From Siphonodentalium dalli (Eukaryota > Mollusca > Scaphopoda > Gadilida > Siphonodentaliidae): DNA of 64,000 nt. How positions within the stretch are numbered: the first letter of the stretch is position 1; each line of letters starts with the position of its first letter. The stretch is taken from positions 153,639,577 through 153,703,576 of the forward strand of contig CP136065.1 of the NCBI GenBank assembly GCA_032622095.1, read 5' to 3'. A program made the translations under genes and the position numbers. Shown piece after piece: positions 21,996-34,286 of the stretch. The notes under the pieces are model-generated. The model made no database searches. It was given only the letters and a program-made list of their open reading frames with translations, and was not told the origin of the DNA.

Positions 21996-23102
21996 CTGGA
22001 AAAAATTATTCAGAATCTTAAATAATCAAAAACCCCAGAATAAATTTTAAAAACATTGGTATTGATTGGATACAAATTATAGAAACCATAATAATGGTTT
22101 GATTCACATATTTGCACAATTGTCAATTGTCAGCATAAGGCCAAAACAAAAATATATGTGATTCTCAGGCAATTTGTTTTTTAAGATCAGTGCGGGCACA
22201 AGGGTTTTATTTTTAATTTTTTTCTGCCCACTGACTGGCATAGTAAGCATGGGTTATTATACCTTCCCAGGTCCAGAAAATATAGGGAGAACTTTGTAAT
22301 GTATTTAAACTAATTTAATTTGATAAAAAGAACGACAAATTATGACATTATACTATCCTTACAACATATAGGGATTACCTAGAATGATATATATATATTG
22401 ATATGATTTTAATATCCGCACAATCATGCTTAACAGCATGCTCAGAACTACATATCCGATTCATATAAAAATACGGAGCGTATTTACAGTCGAAACGAAA
22501 AGATGAAGTGATCTTCCAAACTATCATAGAAAGTCTTGATTCACTTATTCCGCTGACCAATTAGAGACTCTATCCAATAAACATGGGGTTTTGGACAGCC
22601 TGTGGTGACAATACACCTGATAGTTATCATTGCCTATGGTCTTTTTCTGAATACCCACACATACATCGTTGTATTTAGCTCCTATTCGATACTTGAAACA
22701 TAACTAATTTTCGTTTGACAGTTTCCTACTTTTGTGCTACCGATCCAAAATCAATATAAAATGGTCAAACGCGGTCCTTTTTTTTTACGCGGCTATGCCT
22801 GAGAATCAAAACCCTTTTTTTATGGCCTATTGGCCTAATATAAACAATAACAATGGGTGCAGATACATGAAAGAAAATATGGAGTATAGCTGTATTGCCA
22901 CTAAAGAATTTTCCCGAAACAGCACAAGCATTATTTATATTCTACATAGACCAAACATCGCGTTACTCCTAAGAAGAACTTGAATTGTCCAATACCTTTC
23001 ACTGTTGCAGGGTTTGAAAAATTTAATCTTGTATGCATAATATACAAACTGTGTTCATTTATTTTATGAAACACATCCTTCTACAATTTATTCTTGGCAT
23101 AC
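21996..23102. other. Intron 12/13, no firm feature
   Basis: It contains only the degenerate 'acgcggctatgcctgagaat ... ggccta' repeat piece near 22780-22840. Nothing else recognised. Confidence 0.4.
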
Positions 23103-23194
23103 CTTCTCTTTGTGATGTTGCATTTTGATCTGTATGTTGTGAACTGCTCGCTGCATAGCAAGTACTGATTTGGCTTGAGCAACAAGAAAACTTC
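23103..23194 (-). CDS. Exon 12 (residues 347-377)
   Basis: 92 nt, acceptor gttcacag and donor gtatgc. The first two bases complete a Gly codon. It reads SFLVAQAKSVLAMQRAVHNI then QIKMQHHKEK, a helix with regular hydrophobic spacing. Confidence 0.88.
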
Positions 23195-23398
23195 CTGTGA
23201 ACAAAATAATAGAAATTGCGTCAAATTAGACTCGTTTAAGAAAATGTCATTCTCGTAGCACGAGCTCGTTATGTGTTGTTATTGGGCGACTGTGTTGGAA
23301 TTTAAACAACAGGTTACTTACAAGTGTTTAGGTAGTTTTGAAAAGTTGTTCATGTAATAGTATTCTATTAGATTGTTCTGGTGTATGATTATAAGGAA

Positions 23399-23930
23399 CT
23401 AGCTGAAACAGGCTCCTTTTGGGAGCCTTTATTCAGCATCGGAGGGGCCTGTGGCCCCTTGGTGCGTTAGGGGCCTGTGGCTCCTGTGTGTGCATCGTGC
23501 ACATGACAGACAGATCCTACTCTTTTATATATATTGATCATATTATTATGCTACTTCAATATATCCTCGGGCAAATAGGTTCATATTGGACCTAAATATT
23601 GACATTGGTTCATATTGGACTTATTTGGTTCTGAAATAAGCCCATATCTGTTGGATAGCGCAGGTCACAGTGAAAATATATCTATAAAGAGCGTACATCT
23701 GGTGCTGAAATAGGCCCATAGTGAGCGTATTTGTGTTTTTTTTTATTTATTTAATTAAATTTTTTTAATCAATTTTTTTTTAAACTAACACCGTTATAAC
23801 CTCCACCAGGGTAATTTGAGTCACCACACCGAATTTGGTTGAAATCGGTTTAGGGGTTTGGGAGAAAAATCCGAACAGACAGATTGACAGACGGACAGAC
23901 AGACAGATCCTAATCTTTTATATATATAGA
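23399..23930. repeat. Interspersed repeat ending in (CAGA)-rich tail and 'cttttatatatat'
   Basis: ctagctgaaacaggctcc at the left. Two tails of the form cagacagatcctac/aatctt followed by tatatata, at 23500-23540 and 23880-23930. The stretch ttggttgaaatcggttta precedes the second tail. This layout is common in invertebrate SINE- or Helitron-like repeats; the class is not settled. Confidence 0.55.
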
Positions 23931-24071
23931 TGACTTGAAGATCGATTGGAGTCATTGGATTTTGACAGGCAGAGTAATTAAACAAAGTGTGTTTTCAAAA
24001 GGGATTCACACAAACTATGTTTAATTACTCTGCCGGTCAAATCCACTGACCCGACTCGATCTTCAAGTCAT
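23930..24071. mobile_element. 142-bp foldback element
   Basis: atgacttgaagatcgatt at the left and the inverted gatcttcaagtcat at the right. The arms of about 60 bp continue through cagagtaattaaac / gtttaattactctg. Directly adjoining the previous repeat's tatata tail. Confidence 0.85.
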
Positions 24072-24253
24072 TTCTTAAATGAAACACCAGTTTGGCAACA
24101 GGTGTTGAGAAGAAGTGGTGTTCTCCTCAGTTAATTGTGAGGTCACCACACAAAAATAAATTCTGCCTTTTATATTCTCATTGTTTTGTGAGGTTACCCT
24201 CAATCACCAGGGATTGCCCAGGTACAAGTCTGAGTTCATTTCTGAGTTCATTT

Positions 24254-24346
24254 GCAGAATGAGGTCCCCAGAGGGTGAATTTAGTGATGCTATCCTGCAT
24301 AGTGGGCTAGCATCACTAAATTCACCCTCTGGGGATCTCATTCTGC
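24254..24346. mobile_element. Foldback family B, copy 1
   Basis: gcagaatgaggtccccagag ... ctctggggatctcattctgc, arms of about 40 bp around a short loop. Confidence 0.88.
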
Positions 24347-24562
24347 TTAGGCCTCATCTTCTCTGGAAAGTTTCTTTATCATAAAATTTCTATCAAAACT
24401 TCCTTCACATAGATTCTATTTATTTTTTAGTTTAGTTTCTCTATATCCCCAAATTGGCAGATGACTCATTGCATAATCGAGGTTCCAAATGAGTGTACAT
24501 CACAATATTTACCATTTGGGAACTTCAATCTGAGTCTTGTCTCCAATAGCAGATGAGGCCAT

Positions 24563-24655
24563 GCAGAATGAGGTTCCCCGAGGGTGAATTTAGTGATGCC
24601 AACCCGCTATGCGGGATAGCGTCACTAAATTCACCCTCTGGGGACCACATTCTGC
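24563..24655. mobile_element. Foldback family B, copy 2
   Basis: Same arms. The loop itself contains the mini-hairpin cccgctatgcggg. Flank tgacaggcacactaaactca as in other copies. Confidence 0.88.
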
Positions 24656-25272
24656 AAATGACAGGCACACTAAACTCAGGCTTGCACAGGTGCCACCAAG
24701 CATGAAATGTGGCAAAACTTTCAGTGTTTCCTGACTTGTGTTTTATGTATTATAAAAAGGATTTATATATTTCTCACTTAATTTTTATAGTTGTTACATT
24801 TAATTAATTTTATAATCAGCGATACCTAGGTCTGTAATTTTGGCCTCCATATAGGGCCAAATAGCATGTTGAACAATCCTTTGACTTGAGGGATCCGGCT
24901 ATCAAAAGGCACCTCAAGAAATTGTGATTTGATTAAAATATAGGACAATCCGGCCCGGAAAATTGGGACAATGAGTGTAGATGCCATACCATTTGCACAG
25001 CCAATGAGCAGGTGGACAGGGCCGACTACATTGTACACCTCAGCTGTTTTGGCCCTTTATGGGTTTAAACCATTCTAAGAGAGATGATGTTTTGGACAAA
25101 GTCAGGTTTTAAGTCTGATAATAGCTTCATAGTGTACATTATTTCAGCTATTATCATATACTTATATATCCATGGCTTGATCATATGAACATCTTTATGA
25201 ATACAGAAGATACAGTTCCAAAGTACTTTCAGAAATGGATGGAAAATTTTTTCAGTAATCAGTGTTCATTAC

Positions 25273-25366
25273 CTATCCCAGGCTGCAGGTTTTCCAGCTC
25301 AATGTTGTTTTCAATAATTTGAAATATCCGCCTCAGATATTCCTCCATCACAGTCTGAGTTACTTT
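25273..25366 (-). CDS. Exon 11 (residues 316-346 plus 1 nt)
   Basis: 94 nt, acceptor tcttcag and donor gtaatg. It reads KVTQTVMEEYLRRIFQIIEN then NIELENLQPGI. It is strongly helical; a coiled coil is possible. Confidence 0.88.
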
Positions 25367-25965
25367 CTGAAGAAAAAAAAGAATGATTACACATCAGGGC
25401 TCGTATTCAGCAGCTGGGTTTATATATAGTTCAGGTAGTTTATACTGGGTGATGCTCAAGGCAAATGTATCTGTGATGTTCGATCAGATAGGTGTCGCCG
25501 CTGCATAGGATTATCCAATCAAGGGGATTTGACGGAACTCATAGATTGATCAGTGTGGGGTTTACATGTGCACAATTAAAATTTTCAGAGATGATTAATC
25601 AAAGCAGCACTACCCAATTATATGAACGCGCTGAGCTGAGAAATTTAAATTTGGTGACCAGATCAATTATTGGGTGATCACAAATATATCTAATTTATGA
25701 CGAAGAGGTGACTCTTTGTTTTTGTGTCTATTTCTTTATTGCAACGAAGTTGGACAAGACTTTAACTTTAATGAACAAAGCAATCGTTTTGCAATGTCTG
25801 GTGATTGTGTCATGCATGGCTTTTTGAAATAGTATTAATCCGCCGAAAACAATGAAAATTTTGTTGGCGCGATGCCAAGTATTCCCTTTTTTAATGACAT
25901 AATAAGGGTTTCATGTGATATATATATAATGCTTTATATGTCACAACAATATCACTAATACTTAC
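25367..25965. other. Introns around exon 10, no firm feature
   Basis: A degenerate repeat at about 25690-25890 (tttttgtgtctatttc ... gttggcgcgatgccaagtat) has a relative at 40780-40945. Nothing else recognised. Confidence 0.4.
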
Positions 25966-25997
25966 CACAGAAATGACATCATCTGATAAACCATTAC
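25966..25997 (-). CDS. Exon 10 (residues 305-315), 32-nt micro-exon
   Basis: 32 nt, acceptor tcttcag and donor gtaagt. Its first two bases join the A of exon 9 to make Ser, then it reads NGLSDDVISV. It is the smallest exon of the gene. Its length is not a multiple of three, so skipping it would shift the frame. Confidence 0.78.
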
Positions 25998-26445
25998 CTG
26001 AAGAGAAAGAGATAATTCATTAAAAATATTCTATATAAACCGATGCATAAATGAGACAATTGTTCCAAAATTACTTGCATCAGCCAGTGACTGACCCATT
26101 GACATTGCCATTAGTTTAAACCGTATATATTTACCCTCTATGGACATTCAAATATATAATTACAATAGGTACAAATTTAGAAGAAAAATGGGATTAGGCA
26201 ACAAGCCAATGGCTTATTTGAAGCCCTCTCTCCTGCCATTATGCCGTGAACAAATATAAAGGTGATGTTCTGTAACTGATTCCTAACGGGGGTTGTATTC
26301 TGGGTCATGTATCATTATTTAAAACTTTGAAATGCACTTTTTCCAATAAATGAAATATTGGTTGGTCAGATTTAACAACTACTGACTGTGATTGTGCTGA
26401 AGAATGTCCATATGCAATATGTACGGATGTATAGTAGCCAAGAGG

Positions 26446-26706
26446 TTAACCCTTTCATGACAGGAGCAGCGCTGGTGCAGCATTAAATATCATGTTCAGT
26501 GCATTCTCTTATACATGCAAGTCTCCTACAGGGAGCCTCGCATATATAAGAGAATGCACTGGCTAACAAGGTCAATGTAAATATTGTTAGGTCAATGCTT
26601 CTCTTATATATCTGATGCTCCCTATGGGAGACTCGCATATACAAGAGAATGCATTGGCACATGGTTTTCACAAATTTTCAGGAAGCTCCAGTAGTGGAAG
26701 GGTTAA
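26446..26706 (+). mobile_element. TTAA element family C, copy 3 (full length)
   Basis: Runs from ttaaccctttcatgacagga to gtggaagggttaa, 261 bp, TTAA at both ends, two inner hairpins. The right end lies 19 bp from the donor of exon 9. Confidence 0.88.
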
Positions 26707-26725
26707 TGTCTGTCATGTGACTCAC

Positions 26726-26827
26726 TTCTGTGTTCTTGTATCAGCTTCTTTCTCATTGGAATGTGCCAACCTTTAGACTCCTTCTCCAGAATAGTTCCCA
26801 GGATCGGAAGGCAATTATTTATTAAAT
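26726..26827 (-). CDS. Exon 9 (residues 271-304 plus 1 nt)
   Basis: 102 nt, acceptor tttccag and donor gtgagt. It reads LINNCLPILGTILEKESKGW and continues to ...LIQEHR. The other two frames contain stops in the first few codons, which fixes the frame. Confidence 0.88.
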
Positions 26828-27647
26828 CTGGAAAGCAATGCACACATAATTTATTGTAAATATATTGTCAGACATACATTGTTAAACGGACATGGCTCAT
26901 TCAAGCTTCCAAATCTTGTCTACATAATTTGGAAGGAGGTACAAGATAGGTAGACAAATACACGAAATATTGATATACCGGCATCATATACTTTTTCGCA
27001 CAGTTATGATACAAACGATCTTTATTTCTACCATATCAGGAATAGACTAACAAGGAACGCTCGTTTCTGTTGTATGCCGCGCAAAGGGCTGTTGTTTGTT
27101 TAGGACTCAAACACCTTGTTCAACATTTTTATGACTTCAATGCATCTTTCTGATGCATATAATGCCCGCAGAAAGGTAGTTCAAGTATTTATCGACCTAT
27201 TTCGATACCGGGAAAAATTCAAAAGCAAATATTATTAATTGTATTTTGGAACCAAACCGCCATATGGCTTTAAAATAATTTGGCAGTAAATGCTCCATGT
27301 AATTCTCAGATTGAATGGGTTGTACATATACCTCTTCGTAACATGTGAATTCATGTCTATAGAGAAATAAAGCATAGCATAGCATAGGTTCTTTTCAATG
27401 TTAAAATCGAGATTAGTATGCTTGTCAGTTGCACCTCTCTTTCATCATAATTTGACAGTTAATTGTAGTAGTTATACTCATACTAGAGGCCAATTCATAA
27501 TGCCAGATTTATTGACAAACGAGAGGCAAAGCATAGTTACTGTAAGAAATCACACCAGAAGCTACAGGCTCCCAGGAAGTAACATTCAAACTTTCACAAA
27601 CACACAAATAAGGCTACCAGGCCTTCAAATAGTGTGTCTGACATTTA

Positions 27648-27739
27648 CAGAATTAGGTCCCCAGAGGGTGAATTTAATGACGCTATCCCCCACAGTGGGC
27701 TAGCATCACTAAATTCATCCTCTGGCGACCTCAATCTGC
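27648..27739. mobile_element. Foldback family B, copy 3
   Basis: Arms with aattaggtccccagagggtg and cctctggcgacctcaatctg. Flank agtgtgtctgacattt as in other copies. Confidence 0.85.
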
Positions 27740-28424
27740 TTAAAGACACGGTTGGCCTTGGCGGTGGGTATCCTGTGAAAATATATCCACCCGTCAAAAA
27801 CCGCCACAAACAGAAAGAACGTCAAAATGTAGATAGACTTTGTCCGTATACAAATAAGAAATATCGCATAAACAGTATGTTGTGGTCATATGTTTGACCA
27901 TTGTTATGTAAACAAAAGCATAAAAAGTTACTTTTCTGCTGTTTGTTTATATTATGATGGTAAACATAAAGAGCGTTATTTGTTGGTGAATACCTGATAT
28001 GGAACTAATAAAGAGCGTTTATGCCATTTGTGTGTGATTAGCCAGTAGCATTGTGCTGTCTTCTGTAACACAATCAGGCTCTTGCTTAGGTAAAATATAG
28101 TTGGTCGTTATGATAACATGCTGTTTACGCGATGGTCATGGTATATATGAACGGAACTGTATGCGTTTTAATGTTTTTCTGTTTACGGTGTTTGGAACAA
28201 ATATGAATATTTTCGACAATTAAGGCCGCACGTGCCTTTAAGCCTAAACTGTTATGGGAGACCTAGGATCAGGTTGAAATTCCCCACTTGAAGGTGGTGT
28301 TATTCACCTGTTAGTCACCTCATTTACGCATTTTATCTTCTGCATATTAGGGGAAGAAGAAACTGAACAGAAGGGAAAAAGTAACTAAAACAATGTTAAT
28401 ATATAAACTTCCCGGAAGATGAGA
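27740..28424. other. Intron sequence, no feature seen
   Basis: Nothing recognised between the two family B copies. Confidence 0.4.
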
Positions 28425-28498
28425 AGCAGAATGAGGTCTCCAGAGGGTGATGCTAGCCCGCTCTGCACTAAATTCACCCTCTGGGGACCTCATTCTGC
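28425..28498. mobile_element. Foldback family B, copy 4 (shortened)
   Basis: Arms gcagaatgaggtctccagag and ctctggggacctcattctgc; one inner arm is partly deleted. Confidence 0.85.
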
Positions 28499-29122
28499 AA
28501 ATGTGAGACACACTATTTCAAGGCTTGGAGGTCACCCTCCTTTTGTGCGGTCACAAATCTGTGCTTATCAGGAATTGGACCAGTGGATTGCCTTATTATG
28601 CCTTAGAGCACAATCACATTGTTACAATCATTCCTTGATTTTTGGCAATGCATACCAATTCCCAAGGTGTGTTCAATGTCGGCCAGCGCACAGGATTGTG
28701 TGTCATGGTCAACACATGATCAAAGGCGATTGCGAGTTACCGGTAATCCCATTATGTATGGTCAACTGTACTTAAGTCGGTCGGAGCATGCGAATAATTA
28801 TTTACAAGAATCAATCTCGTCTTTGACTTGATTGATCGGGTAAAGAACCCTCTAACCCTTTTTTACCGACTGGGACTCCCTTATATTAGTGAACACAGGA
28901 TAAAAGATGTAAAATGCATCAAACAATCACACAAAATATAGAATCTCTAATTTGTAACTTAGAAATATCAGCCCTTACGAAACATGATTAACAAATTTGA
29001 TTCGCAACTCATCAGAGAAATTTGAATTTTTGTTCAGAAAAATTTCTACACATTTTGACATCTGACATATCTAAATATTGTTTCTCTGTATATATCACAT
29101 CAATTTAAATGTTACGACAAAC

Positions 29123-29207
29123 CTTTGTTGAATAACTTCAGATCTATCGCATCCCCCTTTGGCGTCTGAAAGCAGTATGGCACTGGAGGTGGTCTTATAC
29201 CTGAACT
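29123..29207 (-). CDS. Exon 8 (residues 243-270 plus 1 nt)
   Basis: 85 nt, acceptor attcacag and a weaker donor, gtttgt. Two frames are open; only frame 0 (SSGIRPPPVPYCFQTPKGDA then IDLKLFNK) joins in phase to both neighbours, the last base plus AT giving Asp. Confidence 0.85.
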
Positions 29208-29606
29208 CTGTGAATAGAAAAATGTCAGTTAAATACTTAAGAATAGATGTAGAATTGAACGGATTATAGCTCTTAACAACGACTATATCCACAAATTTGA
29301 CTATGAGTGGTATCCAGTTATGATAGCAGTCAACGAAATGTAGTAATCATATGAATAGTGTACGAATGATCCAATGTCTCCTGCTAGATTTTTGTTTCCA
29401 TAAAAAAAGAACATGATACAGTGATAAGAGTAATACATTTATCTATCTATTTATCTATCTGTGTAACCGTACAATACTATTTACTTCAACTTACTTCTTG
29501 ATTATTTTACTTCATGTCATTAGATGCAATGCATGCGAATAGTCCACTAATTTAACTGTTAAAAGAGCATACCACATATACAAATTTATCGTGAAAACAA
29601 ATGAGC

Positions 29607-29624
29607 ACCCCCCCCCCCCCCCCC
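29607..29624. repeat. Poly-C tract
   Basis: About 18 C followed by a ccacc-rich stretch that includes the target duplication of the next element. Confidence 0.8.
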
Positions 29625-29636
29625 ACCACCACCCAC

Positions 29637-30438
29637 CAGACCTGTTTAATCTCCCGGATCATGCGGGAGACTACCGGTGTGAGGCCTCATCTCCCGCGCT
29701 CCCGGATTATTTCAATCAAATCAACAAATTTAATGTCAAAATTCTCAGAACGCGGAAGTGTTTTCAATTGAAAACATGTGTGAACAAGATTTGCCAATAT
29801 CAGGTGTGCTCCATTGATAACCGGAGTAGCCTCTGGCGTTTATTATTACACTGCATCTTTGTCGCGACGAAATTAATTGAATGTATGGCAGTTTGTTTTC
29901 TTTGGGGATCAATAATTACTATAAGCACCCAAGCATGGCGTGTTAGTAAATAAATGCACATGCTATATATACTGGGGTTGGGTTTATTTCTGCAATAAAT
30001 CATTCTAGTTTACTAGTTCTTGTGTTAAATTTAGAAATGTCCGGTGACGAAGTTGATAGTCCATCGAAATGACGCCAATATGATTCCAAGTATAGGGATT
30101 TGTAGGCCGAAGAATTTTCTTGGTTTTAAATGTTATAACGCTAGACATTGATATCACTAATGAAATAGATTATCAACAAAAAATATTCCAATTTTTTTAT
30201 TTGAATAAATACATTCAAATGTGATCAGAAATATGCATTTATATTAATTCATCCTTTGAAAAGTGAAGATTAATTACATTTAACTACTTTAAAATCACTA
30301 CCCACCATTTTTCAAAGGAAGAAATAGTGAAAATGTTACTTTTTAGCCGCAATTTGTAATCTCCATGACAAGACCCAAATCTCCCTGACTGAAGGGGCAG
30401 AATCTCACTGACAGATTTTTAGGCATTAAACAGGTCTG
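29637..30438. mobile_element. 802-bp hAT-type element with 8-bp target duplication
   Basis: Inverted termini cagacctgtttaat / attaaacaggtctg, flanked on both sides by the identical octamer ccacccac (29629-29636, 30439-30446). Known: an 8-bp target duplication and CAG-type termini are hallmarks of hAT elements. No transposase coding seen, so non-autonomous. The sub-terminal segment atctcccggatcatgcggga is GC-rich compared with the rest. The G/C-only target makes the octamer slightly less informative because the flank is itself ccacc-repetitive. Confidence 0.8.
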
Positions 30439-30605
30439 CCACCCACCCAACACCTTCTTTATATTTCTGATTTCTATTTCTGATTGATATTATCATGTTA
30501 TCACATATGTCAATATACTTTGTGAACACATGGCTATATGTTATATCTTGAAGTTAATATGTAAATAAAGATATTAAAAACAAAAAAAAACAAAAAAATA
30601 CTTTT

Positions 30606-30648
30606 GCTAGCATCACTAAATTCACCCTCTGGGGACCCCATTCTACTT
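30606..30648. mobile_element. Foldback family B, copy 5 (half)
   Basis: gctagcatcactaaattcac and ctctggggaccccattct only; no second arm. Confidence 0.8.
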
Positions 30649-30898
30649 AATTGACTATTCATGTGTACCCAATGTGAATGCCATGCATCCCTTTAAAACA
30701 AGCAGACATCAGACAAACACTGAGATTTGTAATATTGTACCCTACTAAGAAGTAACTTTTGTCTATATACATCATTCACTTGATTAATTCATGTGATTTT
30801 GGGTATAAGTTACTTACAATAGATGTACATATTCCTTAATGTCAAAAGTACTGGATATTTAACTGTACAGCCGCCAGTAAATAAGCAAAATTAAATTT

Positions 30899-31151
30899 TT
30901 AACCCTTTCATTACTGGAGATTCCTGAAATTTTGTGAAAACCCTGTGCCAATGGTTTCTCTAATATATGCGAGTCTCCAATAGGGAGACTCGCATATATA
31001 AGAGAATACATTGGCCTAACAATATTTACATTGACGTTGTAAGCCAGTGCATATATATATATATATATATATATGTGAGGCTCCCTATGTGAGACTAGCA
31101 TATATAAGATAATGCACTGGCACATGATCTTTAATGATGCACCAGTGTTAA
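30899..31151 (-). mobile_element. TTAA element family C, copy 4 (inverted)
   Basis: ttaaccctttcattactgga to caccagtgttaa; the last 15 bp are changed. It contains the two hairpins; the second carries an expanded (AT)n run at 31050-31074. Confidence 0.8.
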
Positions 31152-31276
31152 CATTGGCTTTTGACAATATTTATCCAACTGACTTCAAATTTAAAATAAA
31201 TCAATGGTAACCAATTACTACAAATGAATGGGAATTGAGTAATCAAATTGATAAATCTGAAGCCAACAAATCTCAC

Positions 31277-31357
31277 CCTGTGTTTCCCTGTTCTGAAATC
31301 CTTGGCTTTTTCTCTGACGTAATCACAAAATTTGACAAACTCCTTCCTTGAATTTTG
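31277..31357 (-). CDS. Exon 7 (residues 216-242)
   Basis: 81 nt, phase 0 on both sides, acceptor atttcag and donor gtgaga. It reads QNSRKEFVKFCDYVREKAKD then FRTGKHR, a basic and helical stretch. Confidence 0.87.
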
Positions 31358-33400
31358 CTGAAATTGGAAGAGAAATTAACAGGCTGAACAGACTGAACAA
31401 CAATTATTATTTATCGTTGATGAAGAAGTAATAATGTTAAGTTCCTTCAAGTTAAAGTCATCAGTACATCATCTATGCAAAATGATTAAACATATGGTTT
31501 CTTCCATGAAGAAAATTCAGTAACATGGAAAGAGCAATATTTTACTATTCATGTGTCAATGGAATTAGAAGTGAAATAACCTAATATAAAGGCATGAAAT
31601 GCACAAAAGTACAGAGTTTGGTTCAATGTTTTCAATTAACATAGAAACCACAATAAAGGGCTCAAGAAACAAAATAAATACATCCTTTAGACGTGTTTTC
31701 AACTCCAGTGTATGGGCTGAATTGATTCGCAGGTGGAATCCATCATCATTGAATTTATAGGTCATGTGTCAGAAACAAATACAAATGGTAGACTATTCCA
31801 AGTTTTAAAACAACTGATCAATTGAAGGAATGAAAGATCAGACAAGTTCAAATAGGGTCCCATGCAAAGGTAAGGCTCAACATCTAATATCTGCAAAAGC
31901 AATAAAACTGAATAATGAACATTTCCACAGCTGTCAATCAAATAATTATTAGCAATTATTTTCTACCATTCAGCGACTGACCCGGTCGCTTTCTTCATTG
32001 AGATACTTTGTTCACCTTCATTTTTATATCCGCGCATACTGTCAGTGTTAAATATCCTATTTTCAAAAAAAATAATTTTGTTGTCAAATCATAATATACT
32101 GAAATTTAGATTTCAGCAAAAATGTTGGAAATTCATCAGTGATTATACATGTAACATTGATTTTAATTTTGTATGACAGTAGTTATAGTTTTCTAGTGTT
32201 GAAATGACTAGGGTTTTTCGTAGTCTACTAATTGACAGTCAAAAATTGAGTTGAAGTCGACTAATAAAACAACCCCCATTCACATGGAAAACATCCATTT
32301 TACTATGTGGCTATTGAGTACTACAAAAACGGGAAATTTTCCTAATGATAATGTCTTTTGATCTACCCAACATTGTCAACAAATGTAGTATGTATCTACC
32401 TTTAAATAGGTCATCAAATTATCTTTGATAATGTTTTAAAATTGAAGTAAATCACTGTGAGATAACTGCTCTTAACAAGTTACATCGAAACTCGGAAGCG
32501 GTGCTCTAGGAAACCGATGCTACAAAATTTGTATCCAGCTAATTAATACCCAGTGTTTGATTTGCTATTTTGTGTAGGTTTCTCGTTGTATTATGATAAA
32601 TTCATCATACTATCTCCGGACACATTAGTCCATACAAATAGTCTAATACTGAATTAATTCCACGCTGCATCCATAATATGTGCACGTGATGTGACACAAC
32701 AAAAATTGAAAGAACACCAAAGGTTTTCAAAGCGCGGTAGCCGGTACTGTTATCTTTGATCGGCCATTGTGCAACGATGTATATTTATTAGCCACAATGT
32801 TAATTTCATAACTGGTGTTTGTGTAAGTAATAATACTAAATAGCGCAGCTTTTGTTTTAACTTTTGACGCTGTTGTTGCGGTTGTTGGTATATTGTATTG
32901 TATCATGGTTCTGTTAAAACATAGTGTGTTCTCAATTTAATGCAACTAATAGACTTCGGATTCAAGAGTCGACTTTTGGTGAACAATTTGTCGCCGTCGA
33001 CTAATTGACAAATCGTTTCCACACTATATTTTTCACAAATTAAGATGAAAAGAAGGTATGGTCTTGGATGTATTATATAGAGGATGTCTAATGAGTCACG
33101 AATTCTATAAAAAATTTATTAACTGAGTGAACTATATTCGATTCGAGCAGATATTTAACGAGGCTCAAATTAAATTTAGTGGACGAGGTTAATAAATTTG
33201 GTATCTATGTATAGCATTGCACAAGTTTGAGATCCATTTTAATACATAATCACATTTTAGCAAGGAAAACAATCTCAAAACGGCTGGGGTGGTTAAACAA
33301 AATATTGATTTCCTTATCACAATCAAAGAGGAAGTAGAGACACCTTCAAGAAAAAATATAGTTCCATTTTAAATGTATCTTTTCATGTTGACCCCCTCCC
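31358..33400. other. Intron 6/7, large part without firm feature
   Basis: Only a possible degenerate element between about 32205 and 33020 was noticed. Motifs gtagtctactaattgac at the left and gtcgactaattgacaa at the right recur, but I could not define ends or a target duplication. Confidence 0.35.
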
Positions 33401-33532
33401 CTTGACCTTGTAAGCCAATGCATTCTCAGATATATATGAGGTTCCCTATGGGAGACTCACATAGATAAAAGAATGCACTGGCACAGGATCTTGATTGCTG
33501 CACCAGCGCAACTCCCATCATGAAAGGGTTAA
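33401..33532 (-). mobile_element. TTAA element family C, copy 5 (right half)
   Basis: ccttgtaagccaatgcattc ... catcatgaaagggttaa. One hairpin; the TTAA end is preserved only on the right. Confidence 0.8.
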
Positions 33533-33539
33533 ACATATT

Positions 33540-34255
33540 TGAATCCCAATTATCCATGACCTACACACCAAATGTCAGATTAATCAGTCACGAAGGTGAG
33601 AGATGAAGATGTTTTAATGAGATTTATATATCAGTAATTTAATTGGACAGAAATGTGGTAAGTTCCTCTAGCCCACCATGGTCAAACCCATATTAACAAA
33701 TCTGTATGCCAGTCACCCAAGATCCCTCCATCCCAAATATAATCTAAATAGGCCTGATGGTTGTTGAAAAGGAGACGTTTTAAGAATTACTCTAGAGGGA
33801 AAGAGTTATGTCCCTGGCTCCACCACTATTTGACCAGGTGAACCCATTATAACAAATCTGTATCCCAGTCACCCAAGAACCTTCCATACTATATATAAGC
33901 TAAATAGGCCTGATAGCTCTTGAGGAGAAGACGTTTTAAGAATAATCATAGAGGGAAAGCGTTAATATCTCTGGCTTTGCCCCTATTTGACCTGGTGACC
34001 ACATTTTGACAAATCTGAATATAAGTCGCCACCAAATATAAGTTATAGGCCAAATGGTTCTTGAGAAGAAGAGAATGTCCCTGGATCCACCCTTCTATGA
34101 CCTGGTGACCCCATTTGAACACATCTGAATCCCAGTCACCCAAGGACCCTCCATACCAAATATAAGCTAAACAGGCCTGATGGTTGTTGAGAAGAAGATG
34201 TTTATTACGATGAAGGGAATGAGTTATGTTCTTTGCTCCACCCCTATTTGACCTA

Positions 34256-34286
<31 letters not shown>

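Noticed and set aside
28419-28831. 118-codon and 70-codon plus-strand frames
   Set aside because: The first starts in a family B foldback; no domain, splice site or codon pattern supports either.
29591-29953. 120-codon open frame on the plus strand
   Set aside because: It starts in poly-C and crosses the end of a hAT element; composition is random.
32205-33030. Possible hAT-like element with gtcgactaattgac motifs
   Set aside because: The motifs are mostly in direct orientation, and neither ends nor a target duplication could be fixed.
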